Source: Amorphoplanes digitatis | GTDB lineage: Bacteria; Actinomycetota; Actinomycetes; Mycobacteriales; Micromonosporaceae | Length of the DNA: 64,000 bases | Direction of reading: 5' to 3' | Assembly (NCBI RefSeq): GCF_014205335.1 | Contig: NZ_JACHNH010000001.1 | Coordinates: 2,536,501-2,600,500, forward strand | Shown: positions 23,163 to 31,468 of the stretch, piece by piece | How the letters are laid out: each line of letters opens with the position of its first letter | How positions within the stretch are numbered: position 1 is the stretch's first letter | Made by a program: the position numbers and the translations under genes | Notes under the pieces: generated by a model | Database searches by the model: none | Told to the model about the DNA's origin: nothing | Seen by the model: the letters and a program-made list of their open reading frames with translations, nothing else

Positions 23163-23461
23163 CGTGGACCTCCTCATGACCAGACCGGCTCAGCTCACGA
23201 GCCTGCCGAGCCCGGCCGGACGGCGCATCGGGTCCGCCTCCCCGTATTCGCCCTGGCGGCCCCACCAGGTAATCGACCGGTGGGGGAGCGACGCACCGGT
23301 GCCGCCGGGCGGCGCCGCCCGGCCCGGGTGATCGCCGGGTGCGGCAATTCCGGGTAGACATCACCCATGACCCGTAGGTGCCGGGCACCGCACCACCTAG
23401 GTAGGCCTATCCGTGTTGGTTCGGATGTGTGCCGCGCGGTAAGGGCGGCAGGCTGCCCCGC
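23163..23461. promoter_or_regulatory. intergenic region between LuxR and SARP regulators
   Basis: 299 bp with no gene that I can support. It holds an inverted pair TAGGTG (23375-23380) / CACCTA (23394-23399) and an 8-bp palindrome ACCTAGGT just after. These are candidate operator elements for the divergent regulators, by position only. Confidence 0.35.
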
Positions 23462-25225
23462 ATGGACAGCGATGGATGCGCGCTGAGGTTCGGGATCCTG
23501 GGCACCCTCGAGGCCTCCGTGCGCGGCGAAGCGGTCGATCTCGGCCCGGTCAAGCAGCGGACGGTGCTCGGGTTGCTGCTGTGCCGGGTCAACCAGGTGG
23601 TGCCGGTCGCGGTGCTGCGCGACACGCTCTGGCCGGACGAGGCACCGAGCTCCGCGCGCAAGAATCTGCAGGGGTACGTGTCCACGCTGCGCCGGATCCT
23701 GCGGGTCGGCCCGGCCGGTACCGGGCCGCTGCGCCACCAGCCGCCCGGGTACCTGCTGCGGCTGCGCCCGGAGCAGCTCGACGCGCTGTCCTTCCTGGAG
23801 CTGGCGCAGGCCGGTGTCGCCGCCGCGCGCGGCGGCGACACCGCGGCCGCGGCCGGGATGCTCGGCCGGGCGATCGGGATGTGGCGCGGGCCGGTGCTCT
23901 GCGACCTGCTGGACGCGCCGGCGGTCGCGGACGACCGGGAACGCCTGCACGAGCGCTACCTCACCACGTTCGAGACGTGGATGGAGGCCCGGCTCGCGCT
24001 CGGCGAACACCGCGAGCTGGGCGGGCCGATCGACGACATGGTGCGGCGCCATCCGTTCCGGGAGCGGCTGCGGCACGCGCAGATGCTGACGCTGTACCGC
24101 TGCGGCCGGCAGACCGAGGCGCTGGCGCAGTACGACGCGCTGCGCCAGGTGCTCGCCCGCGAGCTGGGGCTGCCGCCGAGCCCGGTGCTGACCCGCCTCT
24201 ACGAGTCGATCCTGGCCGGCGACCCGGGCCTGGAACCGCCGCCGCCGAGCTCCGCCGTCACCGTCGCCGGCTCCCTGCCCCGCGACGTCGACGACTTCAC
24301 CGGGCGCGCGGCGGCGGTCGAGAGCCTGGTGCGTGAGCTGGACGCGAGCGGCCCGGGCCAGGTCGTCGTGGTCGGCGGTCCGGTCGGCGCCGGCAAGACC
24401 GCGCTTGTCGTGCACTGCGCGCACCGGCTCGCGGGGCGCTTCCCTGACGGCCGGATGTTCGTCGGCCTGCGGGCGCAGGACGGCACGGCCCGCGGCGTGC
24501 CCGAGGTGCTCGACGCGGTGCGCCGCGAGGTGGGCGGGCGCCCGGCGCGGCTGCGCGACGCGCTCGCCGGCCGGTCGGTGCTGCTGGTGCTCGACGACGC
24601 GGTGGGCGAGGCGCAGGTCCGGGCGGTGCTGGCGGCGACCGGGGACGCGGTGGTCGCGGTGACCAGCCGGCGCCGTCTCGCCGGCCTCGAGTCGGTCCGG
24701 CACCGCGACCTCGAACCGATGCCGGACGAGGAGGCCGTGCTCCTGCTCACCCGGATACTCGGCGCGGACCGGGTCGCGCGGGAGCCGCAGGGCGCCAGGT
24801 CGCTGGCGGCCGCCTGCGGCGGGCTGCCGCTCGCGATCCGGATCGCCGGCGCGCGCCTGGCGGTGCTGCGCCACCTGAGCCTTTCCCGGTACGCCGCCCG
24901 GCTCGCCGACGAGGGCCGGCTGCTCGACGAGCTGGTCGCCGGCGACCTGGAGATCAGGTCCAGGCTCGCCGTCTGGTACGCCGATCTCGCGCCCGGCGAT
25001 CGGGAATGGGCGCATCGCCTGGCCGCGCTGCCCGGGTCTGCCTTCTCCGCGGCCCAGCTCGGCGGTGATCCGGTACGGGCCGAGCACGCCGTCGAGCGGC
25101 TCTTCGAGGCGCACGTGGTGCGGATCCAGCCGGCCGAGGTCGAGGCGCACGCCGCGAACGGTGGCGTCTGCTACGCCGTACCGCCGGTGGTCCGGGCCTT
25201 CCTGCGGGACCGGCCGGACGGGTGA
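23462..25225 (+). CDS. SARP-family regulator (OmpR-like DNA-binding, BTAD, NB-ARC ATPase)
   Basis: 587 residues. Order: winged-helix OmpR-like domain (about 5-100; LRFGILGTLEA, WPDEAPSSARKNLQGYVSTL), bacterial transcriptional activation domain (100-250, ending LARELGLPPSPVLTRLYE), then an NB-ARC-type ATPase (from about 275; Walker A VGGPVGAGKTAL, Walker B VLLVLDDA) and a winged-helix remnant. This is the AfsR/RedD type of pathway activator, truncated before any TPR region. I chose ATG 23462; a GTG at 23429 adds 11 poorly conserved residues. It sits between the LanB/NRPS-like operon and the lanthipeptide locus and could control either. Confidence 0.9.
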   Translation: MDSDGCALRFGILGTLEASVRGEAVDLGPVKQRTVLGLLLCRVNQVVPVAVLRDTLWPDEAPSSARKNLQGYVSTLRRILRVGPAGTGPLRHQPPGYLLRLRPEQLDALSFLELAQAGVAAARGGDTAAAAGMLGRAIGMWRGPVLCDLLDAPAVADDRERLHERYLTTFETWMEARLALGEHRELGGPIDDMVRRHPFRERLRHAQMLTLYRCGRQTEALAQYDALRQVLARELGLPPSPVLTRLYESILAGDPGLEPPPPSSAVTVAGSLPRDVDDFTGRAAAVESLVRELDASGPGQVVVVGGPVGAGKTALVVHCAHRLAGRFPDGRMFVGLRAQDGTARGVPEVLDAVRREVGGRPARLRDALAGRSVLLVLDDAVGEAQVRAVLAATGDAVVAVTSRRRLAGLESVRHRDLEPMPDEEAVLLLTRILGADRVAREPQGARSLAAACGGLPLAIRIAGARLAVLRHLSLSRYAARLADEGRLLDELVAGDLEIRSRLAVWYADLAPGDREWAHRLAALPGSAFSAAQLGGDPVRAEHAVERLFEAHVVRIQPAEVEAHAANGGVCYAVPPVVRAFLRDRPDG

Positions 25226-25227
25226 GC

Positions 25228-26505
25228 TCAGGCGCTGCTGTCGGCCGTCTGTGACAGGCCGTCCGGAACGTCCGCCCGCGGGCGGACCGCCCGGAAGGCG
25301 GCCGGCAGGCAGATTCCGATGATCAGCAGGCCGGCGAGTTGCAGGGACCAGATGGCCGGCCGGACGCCGATCGTGTCGCCGAGCAGGCCTCCCGCGAGGG
25401 CGCCGCCGAGCGCCGCGACGGCGGCCAGCACCTTGAGCAGCGCCACGGTGCGGCCGATCTCGTCCTCGGCGGCGTCGGCGACGATGACCGGGCTGATCGC
25501 CACGTTCGCGACGGCGCCGAAGAACACCGGCAGGCCGATACCCGCCGCGGCGAAGACGGCGGCCACCGGCAGCGATCCGGGTGACAACGGCAGCAGCAGC
25601 GCACTGGCCAGGCTCGCGGTGAAGGCCACGAGCGTGACCCGGGCCGCGTTGTGGCCGGACCGCAGTATCCGCCCGGCCAGCATCGAGCCGGCCAGGCCGA
25701 GCAGGCCGGTGGCGGCGAACAGCATGCCGTACGCGGCCTGCGGCACCCCGAGCACGCGCAGCACGAACGGTGCGGTGAGCGCGGCGGCCCCGGCCATGGC
25801 GGCGCCGGGCACCAGGAAGAACAGCAGCAGCGTCCGGTGGAAGGCGTCGCTGACGAAGAACTTCAGGCCGGCGGTCATCCCGCGCAGCGTGTCGAGCACC
25901 GCGCCGCCCGCCGCGGCGATCGGCTCGCGGACCAGGGGCGCCACCGGGCCCATGGCCAGCAGCGCCGCGACGCTCAGCAGGTAGGTGACCGCGTCCACCG
26001 CGATCGCGGCCGGCGCGCCGAGCAGGACGATCGTCGGCCCGACGAGCAGGCGGCCGACGAAGCCGGCCGCGTACTGTCCGGCCTGGAGTTTCGCCCGGGC
26101 CGGGCCGAGCTCCCCGGCCTCGACCAGCTGGTTGAGGTGGATGAAGTAGACGACCTCCAGCAGGATCAGTGCGCCGCCCTGCGCGGCCGCGAGGGCGGCC
26201 AGCCAGCCGACGGTGGCCGTGTCGGTCGCGACGCCGAGGGCCACCACCGCGACGGCCAGCGCCGAGAACGTGTCGAGGATGATCAGGGCGCGCCGTGGCC
26301 GGGCGATGCGGTCGGCCAGCGCGCCGGCGGGCAGGCCGAGCAGCACCATCGGCACGAATGAGGCCGCGCTGATCAGGCCGATCTGCGCCGGGGTCGCGTC
26401 GAGGTGTTCCACCGCGACGATCGGCATCGCGATGGCGGTGAACACCGATCCGAACGTGGACAGGGTCTGCCCCGCCCAGTACTTACGTAGGTCGCGGGCG
26501 CTCAT
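25228..26505 (-). CDS. MFS-family transporter, lanthipeptide-associated
   Basis: 425 residues, about 12 helices, DHA3-type MFS (opening LRKYWAGQTLSTFGSVFTAIAMP, loop ADRIARPRRAL). ATG 26505 overlaps the TGA of the lanKC gene (ATGA), so it belongs to the lanthipeptide operon and probably exports the modified peptide. Class III loci often carry ABC exporters; an MFS here is less usual. Its stop lies 3 bp from the convergent SARP stop, leaving no room for a terminator. Confidence 0.87.
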   Translation of the reverse strand: MSARDLRKYWAGQTLSTFGSVFTAIAMPIVAVEHLDATPAQIGLISAASFVPMVLLGLPAGALADRIARPRRALIILDTFSALAVAVVALGVATDTATVGWLAALAAAQGGALILLEVVYFIHLNQLVEAGELGPARAKLQAGQYAAGFVGRLLVGPTIVLLGAPAAIAVDAVTYLLSVAALLAMGPVAPLVREPIAAAGGAVLDTLRGMTAGLKFFVSDAFHRTLLLFFLVPGAAMAGAAALTAPFVLRVLGVPQAAYGMLFAATGLLGLAGSMLAGRILRSGHNAARVTLVAFTASLASALLLPLSPGSLPVAAVFAAAGIGLPVFFGAVANVAISPVIVADAAEDEIGRTVALLKVLAAVAALGGALAGGLLGDTIGVRPAIWSLQLAGLLIIGICLPAAFRAVRPRADVPDGLSQTADSSA

Positions 26506-29066
26506 CGGACCGCACCGACCAGCCGCCGGGCGATGACGTCGTCGACCGTGCACAACGCGTCCGGCCGCGGGTCGAGCACCTGGTTCAGGGCCAGCAGCAC
26601 GCCCGCCGAGCCGCTCCACAGCTCCGCGCTGAAGCGCAACAGCTGGTCGCCGAGGAACCGGACGCCGGTGTGGTGCGGCACGGCGTACTTGTAGAGGCTC
26701 TGCGCGATCCGCGCGGCGCCGTCCTCGGCGCCGTGGTCGGCGAGGGTGAAGGCGTAGCCGGCCAGCCCCTGGCACAGGCCGGGCATCGCGGTGTAGGTCA
26801 GGCGCAGCGGTGCCAGCAGCCGGGGCAGCGCGGCCGCCAGCCGCTCGTCGGGGCTCGCCCGCAGCACGCGGGTCGCCGCGAACACCATCCCGGCCGACCC
26901 GGCGAACAGGTACGGCAGCGCCCGCCGGTCGCCCGCCGACACGGGGAAGAGCAGGCCCGCGGCGTCCGGGTCGATCGCCCGGTCGAGCTCGGCGTGCAGC
27001 AGCCGGACCGCGCGGTCCGCCAACCGCACCTCACCGGTCAGCTCCGCGAGCTGGGCCAGCATCAGGGCGATGCCGCAGCGGCCGTGCATCAGCCCGGTGG
27101 CGTCGTCGGCGCCGATCAGGTCCGTGAGCAGGTCGTCGTCGGCGGGCAGCGCACCGGCGAGCGCCAGCGCGCGGTCGATGTGCCGCTCGTCGCCGGTGTG
27201 GCCGAACAGGGCCAGGTGTGTCAGGGCGACGCCGGCGGAGCCGCCGAAGAGCGTGGCCGACGACGCGGTCAACGGGTGCCGGTCGGCCGCCGCGAGCAGG
27301 GTGCCCGCCTCCTCGGTCAGGCCGCAGTCGGCGAGGACCCGGGCGATGCCGGCGGTGCCGGCGAACAGCCCGGGGCCGAGGTCGGCGGCGCCGGCGAGCG
27401 CGTCGCGGCGCAGCCGCTCCAGCAGCCCCGGCGGCAGCGGACGGTCCAGGCGCCGCAGCGCGTGCACCACCCCGGCCGTGCCGTAGGCGAGGCACACGGT
27501 GTTGCTCGCGTAGCCCTGCGGGATCGTCGGGAAGACCCGGTCCGGGTGGTCGAGATCGGCCATGGCCACCAGCGCGTCGGCGGTGCGGTCGCGCAGCTCG
27601 CGCAGGTACCGGGCCGGATCGTCGGCGACCTGCCGCGGCGTGGGTTCGGTGCCGGCGGCACCGGCCGCGCGGTAGCGGGTCGCCCGCCGCCAGAGGGCGG
27701 GCGGCACCGGGGCCAGCTCGCTCAGGTCACGGTACGCGTGGGCGAGCACACCCGGATGACGGTCCGCGACGAGGTTCACCGGCCCCAGCAGATGCAGCGC
27801 GATGGCGGCGAGCCCGTAGTCGTCGTAGACGCCGGGATCGTCGCCGGCCAGGCGCTCCGGCGGTGCGAACCCGGGTGTGCCGGCGCGCAGCAGGACGTCG
27901 CCGCGGCGATGCGCGCAGCCGAAGTCGATCAGCCGGATCCGGTCGTCGTCGCCGACCAGGATGTTGGCCGGGCTGACGTCGATGAAGTAGTGGCCGGCGT
28001 CGTGCAGCCGGGCCAGCTGTGCCTCGAGCGCGGCGAGGATCCGCTCGCACCGCGGGTAGAACGCGGCGAAGTCCGCCGGGGTGCTGCCCGCACGCAGGAT
28101 CGGGTGGTTCACGGCCAGCCAGCGCGACAGCAGCAGGCCGTCGACGTGCTCGACCGCCATGAACTCGTGCTCCCAGGCCCGGAAGTAGCCGATCGGCTCC
28201 GGCGCCAGCCCCGGCACCAGCGCGTGCAGCCGGTTCAGCACGGTCCACTCCTCGCGCAGCTGCTCGACGGCGGTGGCGCCGTCCTCGCGCAGGCCGGTGT
28301 GCGGCCGAGCCTCCTTGAGGAACACCCGCCGCCCGGTCGCCGTCTGGTGACCGCGGTAGGTGCCGCCGGCGTTGGTGAAGCGCACCGACGAGTCGATGGT
28401 GAACCCGGGCAGCGCGGCGCCTTTCGCGCCGCCGCCGCGGCGTACCCGGAACGGATCCTCGATGCCGTCGGGCAGCCGGAAGACGACGTCCCGGGAGTCC
28501 GGGACGAGCCGCCCGGCGCCGTCGCGGACCAGCGGGGTTCCGGTGCCGTCGGCCTCGACCCGGGTGCGCGGCCGGAACGCGCCGTAGCGGTAGTACACCG
28601 TCGAGGAGTCCCGGAACCGGCGGTCGGACAGGACGTACGGCCCACGCTCACCGGCGAGCGCCGCGCGCAGCCGTTCCATGAGCTCGCGGGCCGTCTCGAC
28701 GTCGCGCGGATAGGCGGCGATGAACTTGCCGGCCTGCGGGCGGCTCGCGTACTTGTGGTGTGTCCACCAGTAGAACTGGCGGCGGGACAGGTGCTTGAAC
28801 GGCACGGCGTGCGCGAAACACGCGGCGGCGGCGGCGTCCAGGACCGCGGCGAGCCGGTCCGGGCGCGCCGAGACGTGCACCTTCCAGCCCTCGTCGGCGA
28901 CGTCGCCGTGGCCGGGCCGGTGCCACATCGTCCAGATGCCGGAGGTGACGGCCCGCCAACCCGCGGGAACCGTGCGCGGCGCGAACACCTCACCGTCGTC
29001 GTGCGCCTCCGCGAGCGGCCGGTAGAACTCACGGTCGGCGGCCGCGAACGCGATGCCATCGTTCAT
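26502..29066 (-). CDS. lanKC: class III lanthipeptide synthetase (LanKC: lyase-kinase-cyclase-like)
   Basis: 854 residues. N-terminal phospho-Ser/Thr lyase-like domain (about 1-200). Ser/Thr kinase domain (about 220-500) with the catalytic loop DVSPANILVGD near 360 and LIDFGCAH near 380. C-terminal LanC-like repeats (about 520-854; GLFAGTAGIA, LFGGSAGVAL, LMHGRCGIAL, LCQGLAGYAF, LWSGSAGVLL). The zinc ligands of LanC/LanL are missing (CQG where CHG is expected), which places it in class III rather than IV. It phosphorylates and eliminates Ser/Thr of the precursor and promotes (methyl)lanthionine or labionin formation. ATG 29066 follows GGAGGG. It lies downstream of lanA across a hairpin and is coupled to the MFS gene. 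Confidence 0.93.
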   Translation of the reverse strand: MNDGIAFAAADREFYRPLAEAHDDGEVFAPRTVPAGWRAVTSGIWTMWHRPGHGDVADEGWKVHVSARPDRLAAVLDAAAAACFAHAVPFKHLSRRQFYWWTHHKYASRPQAGKFIAAYPRDVETARELMERLRAALAGERGPYVLSDRRFRDSSTVYYRYGAFRPRTRVEADGTGTPLVRDGAGRLVPDSRDVVFRLPDGIEDPFRVRRGGGAKGAALPGFTIDSSVRFTNAGGTYRGHQTATGRRVFLKEARPHTGLREDGATAVEQLREEWTVLNRLHALVPGLAPEPIGYFRAWEHEFMAVEHVDGLLLSRWLAVNHPILRAGSTPADFAAFYPRCERILAALEAQLARLHDAGHYFIDVSPANILVGDDDRIRLIDFGCAHRRGDVLLRAGTPGFAPPERLAGDDPGVYDDYGLAAIALHLLGPVNLVADRHPGVLAHAYRDLSELAPVPPALWRRATRYRAAGAAGTEPTPRQVADDPARYLRELRDRTADALVAMADLDHPDRVFPTIPQGYASNTVCLAYGTAGVVHALRRLDRPLPPGLLERLRRDALAGAADLGPGLFAGTAGIARVLADCGLTEEAGTLLAAADRHPLTASSATLFGGSAGVALTHLALFGHTGDERHIDRALALAGALPADDDLLTDLIGADDATGLMHGRCGIALMLAQLAELTGEVRLADRAVRLLHAELDRAIDPDAAGLLFPVSAGDRRALPYLFAGSAGMVFAATRVLRASPDERLAAALPRLLAPLRLTYTAMPGLCQGLAGYAFTLADHGAEDGAARIAQSLYKYAVPHHTGVRFLGDQLLRFSAELWSGSAGVLLALNQVLDPRPDALCTVDDVIARRLVGAVR

Positions 29067-29089
29067 GGTGCCCTCCTGATTGATGCGGT

Positions 29090-29124
29090 GGTGGCCCGGA
29101 CACGGCGAGCGCGTCCGGGCCACC
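29090..29124 (-). terminator. hairpin (probable attenuator) between lanA and lanKC
   Basis: Perfect 12-bp arms GGTGGCCCGGAC (29090-29101) and complement (29113-29124), 11-nt loop, in the 77-bp gap between lanA stop and lanKC start. Such hairpins typically lower expression of the enzyme gene relative to the precursor peptide. Confidence 0.7.
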
Positions 29125-29143
29125 AACCGGGCAGCCGCGTCGA

Positions 29144-29299
29144 TCAGGCGCAGATGGCGAGGCTGAGGGTGCTGGCCGCGGCGCCAGGGGCGCTGTGCGC
29201 CTGCACGTCCTCTTCCTCGGCGTCCGTCTCCTGGAGGGACAGCACGGCCTCGGACTCCTCGGGGGTCTCTTCGGGGGTGTTCTCCACGATCTCGCTCAT
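29144..29299 (-). CDS. lanA: class III lanthipeptide precursor peptide with labionin motif
   Basis: 51 residues: an acidic leader (MSEIVENTPEETPEE...) carrying AVLSLQETD, which matches the hydrophobic-LQ recognition motif of class III leaders, then a short core ending STLSLAICA. The core contains exactly one Ser43-x2-Ser46-x3-Cys50 unit, the labionin/lanthionine motif of labyrinthopeptin- and SapB-type peptides; an additional Ser36 lies upstream. The leader cleavage site is not obvious. Start ATG 29299 is preceded by AGGAG; an in-frame extension upstream has no good ribosome site and is unlike leaders. First gene of the lanA-lanKC-MFS operon. Confidence 0.9.
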   Translation of the reverse strand: MSEIVENTPEETPEESEAVLSLQETDAEEEDVQAHSAPGAAASTLSLAICA

Positions 29300-29491
29300 G
29301 GCACGACTCCTGTCGCTGGGGTGGTGGTCGACGTGCGGTCCGTCGATGAGCAGGACGCTAGGTGCGGGTATCCCGGAAACGGTGCACGTCCGGTTCAGCA
29401 TCGGTATCCGCGCAGGGAAACAGGCCCTGTTGTACCCGTCGTGTACCGCCGGTCATCCGGGCTCGTACCGCGCCGCCCGAGACTGGCGTCC
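29300..29491. promoter_or_regulatory. divergent promoter region lanA / radical SAM operon
   Basis: 192 bp between two divergent RiPP-type operons. A 13-bp palindrome AACAGG-C-CCTGTT lies at 29419-29431 and is a candidate shared operator. The lanA ribosome site AGGAG lies just upstream of 29299. No ribosome site is obvious for the GTG at 29492, so that start is less certain. Confidence 0.45.
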
Positions 29492-30604
29492 GTGGAACTC
29501 GCCGAGCTGGTCGGACTGCGTCCGGTACCCGGGGCGGGGGTGCTGATCACCCTCACCCAGCGGTGCCCGCTGCGCTGCGCGCACTGCTCGACCGCGTCCA
29601 CGATGGCCGGTGCCCAGCCGGCCGCCGCCGACCTGTCCGCACTTGTCGACTCCTTCGCGCAGTGCCCGCCCGGCGTCATGATGCTGACCGGCGGGGAGCC
29701 GATGCTGCGGCCGGGCCTGGTGCTGGACCTGGCCCGCCGGGCCCGGGCGGCCGGCACCAGGAGCGCGGTGCTCACGGGCGCGTTCTTCGCCGCCGCGGAC
29801 CCGCCGCCGGCCCGGCTGCTGGCGGCGGCGACGGCGGTCGACCACTTCTCGGTGAGCATCGACGCCTTCCACGAGCGCGAGGTGCGCCGCGAACACGTGT
29901 ACGCGCTGCTGCGCCGGGTGCTCGACGCCGGTACACCGGTCAGCCTGCACGCGGTCGGCGGCGGACCGGACGACCCCTACCTGGCCGGCCTCGTCGCACG
30001 GACCCGCGCCGTGTTCGGCGACGCGGTGCCGATGCTCGTCAACACGGTGCGCGCGGTGGGCCGGGCGGCCGCGTGGGCGGCGGCCCGGCCGCCGGAGCCG
30101 GACCCGGACCGGGTGCTGCCGTGCGCGATGGCGGCCTGGCCGGTGGTGGCCGCCGACGGCGCCGTGCTCGCCTGCTGCCACCAGGAGACCGTCGACCGGC
30201 GCCCGGCCCCTGCGCACCTGCTGCTCGGCCGTCTCGGGATCGACGACTGGGCCGCGATCCGGGCGCGGTGCCTCGCCTCGCCCGCCCTGCGGATGATCCG
30301 CGCGGTCGGGCCGGTACACCTGGTCGGCCGCTTCGGCACCCGGCCCGGCCCGCCGTCCGGCGGCTACTGCGGCACCTGCCGGAGCCTCGGCGAGCGGCCC
30401 GGCGTGCTGGCCGCCGTCGGCGCCGCCGCCGCCGGCCGCCTCGGCGAGCTGCTGGACGAGCACGCCGCGCGGATCCAGGTCGAGGCCGGGCCGGTGGCGC
30501 TGATGCGCCGGCACGGCTGCGCCGCGTACGCCGAGCTCGTCGCGCCTTCGAGACAGAGCCACCGAACCGAGGAGGGTACGACGTGCCGATCGCCGACCTG
30601 CTGA
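29492..30604 (+). CDS. radical SAM protein with C-terminal Cys-rich region
   Basis: About 370 residues. The radical SAM cluster motif is C25-x3-C29-x2-C32 (RCPLRCAHC), followed by GGEPML. Further Cys residues (AVLACC, and GYCGTCRSLGE near 295) suggest an auxiliary iron-sulfur site, though a full SPASM pattern is not evident. It would generate a 5'-deoxyadenosyl radical to modify a substrate, most plausibly the 66-residue peptide encoded two genes downstream. GTG 29492 is chosen because conserved sequence begins there; a GTG further upstream is possible. The 3' end overlaps the next gene by 22 bp, consistent with translational coupling. Confidence 0.85.
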   Translation: MELAELVGLRPVPGAGVLITLTQRCPLRCAHCSTASTMAGAQPAAADLSALVDSFAQCPPGVMMLTGGEPMLRPGLVLDLARRARAAGTRSAVLTGAFFAAADPPPARLLAAATAVDHFSVSIDAFHEREVRREHVYALLRRVLDAGTPVSLHAVGGGPDDPYLAGLVARTRAVFGDAVPMLVNTVRAVGRAAAWAAARPPEPDPDRVLPCAMAAWPVVAADGAVLACCHQETVDRRPAPAHLLLGRLGIDDWAAIRARCLASPALRMIRAVGPVHLVGRFGTRPGPPSGGYCGTCRSLGERPGVLAAVGAAAAGRLGELLDEHAARIQVEAGPVALMRRHGCAAYAELVAPSRQSHRTEEGTTCRSPTC

Positions 30605-31245
30605 GCCTCGCCGCGCCCGCCGTGCACGCCGCCACCGGCGAGCTGTGGCACGCGCCCGGGCTGGCCGAGCGCTACCCCCGCTACCTGATCGCGATGCACG
30701 GCGTCATCCGCGCCTCGGTGCCGCTGATGGAGCTGGCCGCGCGCCGCTGCGCCGAGCGGGGCGACCGCGACCCGGTCGCCGGGCCGCTCGGCCGGTACCT
30801 CGTCGCGCACGCCGCCGAGGAGGCCGAGCACGACGAGTGGCTGCTGGAGGACCTGGCCCTGCTCGGGTACGACCCCGCGGGCGTCCGCGACGCCCTGCCG
30901 CCGGCGGAGGTCGCCCGGCTGGTCGGGCCGCAGTACTACTGGATCGAGCACTACCACCCGGTCGCCCTGCTCGGCTACATCGCCGTGCTGGAGGGCAACG
31001 CACCCGCGGCCTGGCTGGCGGACCTGATCGTGGCCGGCGCCGGCGTGCCAGAGGGCTCGGTCCGCACCGTCGACGCGCACGCGAGCCTCGACACGGCGCA
31101 CGCCGACGAGGTCTTCACCCTGATCGACACGCTGCCGCTGACCGCCGCGCAGCGCACCGCGGTCACGGTCAGCTCCCTGTCCACCTGCGACGCCCTGTTG
31201 CGGGTGTTCGACGCCATCACAGCGCGGAATGGAGACCGGCGATGA
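30583..31245 (+). CDS. iron-containing redox enzyme family (haem-oxygenase-fold, TenA/PqqC-like)
   Basis: 220 residues, all-helical, with the metal-binding helix AHAAEEAEHDEW (ExxH around 80-83) and further His/Glu in YYWIEHYHP and DTAHADEV. This fits the haem-oxygenase-like di-iron oxidase superfamily, which includes PqqC-like and UndA/SznF-type enzymes. Members oxidise amines or cleave C-C bonds. Start GTG 30583 has GGAGGG seven bases upstream and lies inside the radical SAM 3' end. Its stop overlaps the ATG of the small peptide gene (ATGA). Acting on the radical-SAM-modified peptide is inference from coupling. The metal and reaction are unknown. Confidence 0.8.
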   Translation: MPIADLLSLAAPAVHAATGELWHAPGLAERYPRYLIAMHGVIRASVPLMELAARRCAERGDRDPVAGPLGRYLVAHAAEEAEHDEWLLEDLALLGYDPAGVRDALPPAEVARLVGPQYYWIEHYHPVALLGYIAVLEGNAPAAWLADLIVAGAGVPEGSVRTVDAHASLDTAHADEVFTLIDTLPLTAAQRTAVTVSSLSTCDALLRVFDAITARNGDRR

Positions 31246-31442
31246 GCGAGCACCGTTGGACCCTGGACGACCTCGAGGCGTACGGCTTCGACGTCAGCAC
31301 GCTGCCCGTCGAGCAGCAGGAGGTGCTGCGCGACCTCACCGAGGCCGAACTGTCCATGCTGGCCGACATCCGCGCCCGCCTCGACGAGGTCGGCCCGGAG
31401 GTCAGCGCGCACAGCGAGATCGCCGGCGCGGCCCTGTTCTGA
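31242..31442 (+). CDS. 66-residue putative RiPP precursor / small acidic peptide
   Basis: MSEHRWTLDDLEAYGFDV opens a helical, acidic N-terminal region (LRDLTEAELSMLADIRARL), followed by a short C-terminal tail with Ser, Ala and Gly that ends GAALF. The layout (leader-like helix plus small tail, no Cys) fits a RiPP precursor. I recall similar proteins annotated with an aroma-sacti cluster domain in actinomycete genomes, but could not check. ATG overlaps the preceding TGA; 26 bp separate it from the cyclase gene. It lies directly after a radical SAM and an HO-fold enzyme and two genes before a subtilase. It could also be a small carrier or chaperone protein. Confidence 0.75.
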   Translation: MSEHRWTLDDLEAYGFDVSTLPVEQQEVLRDLTEAELSMLADIRARLDEVGPEVSAHSEIAGAALF

Positions 31443-31468
31443 ACGCCCGCGGCAGAGAGGAGCACCCC

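Noticed and set aside
26502..29066. Class IV (LanL) synthetase
   Set aside because: The cyclase-like domain lacks the Cys/His zinc ligands (CQG instead of CHG), which fits class III.
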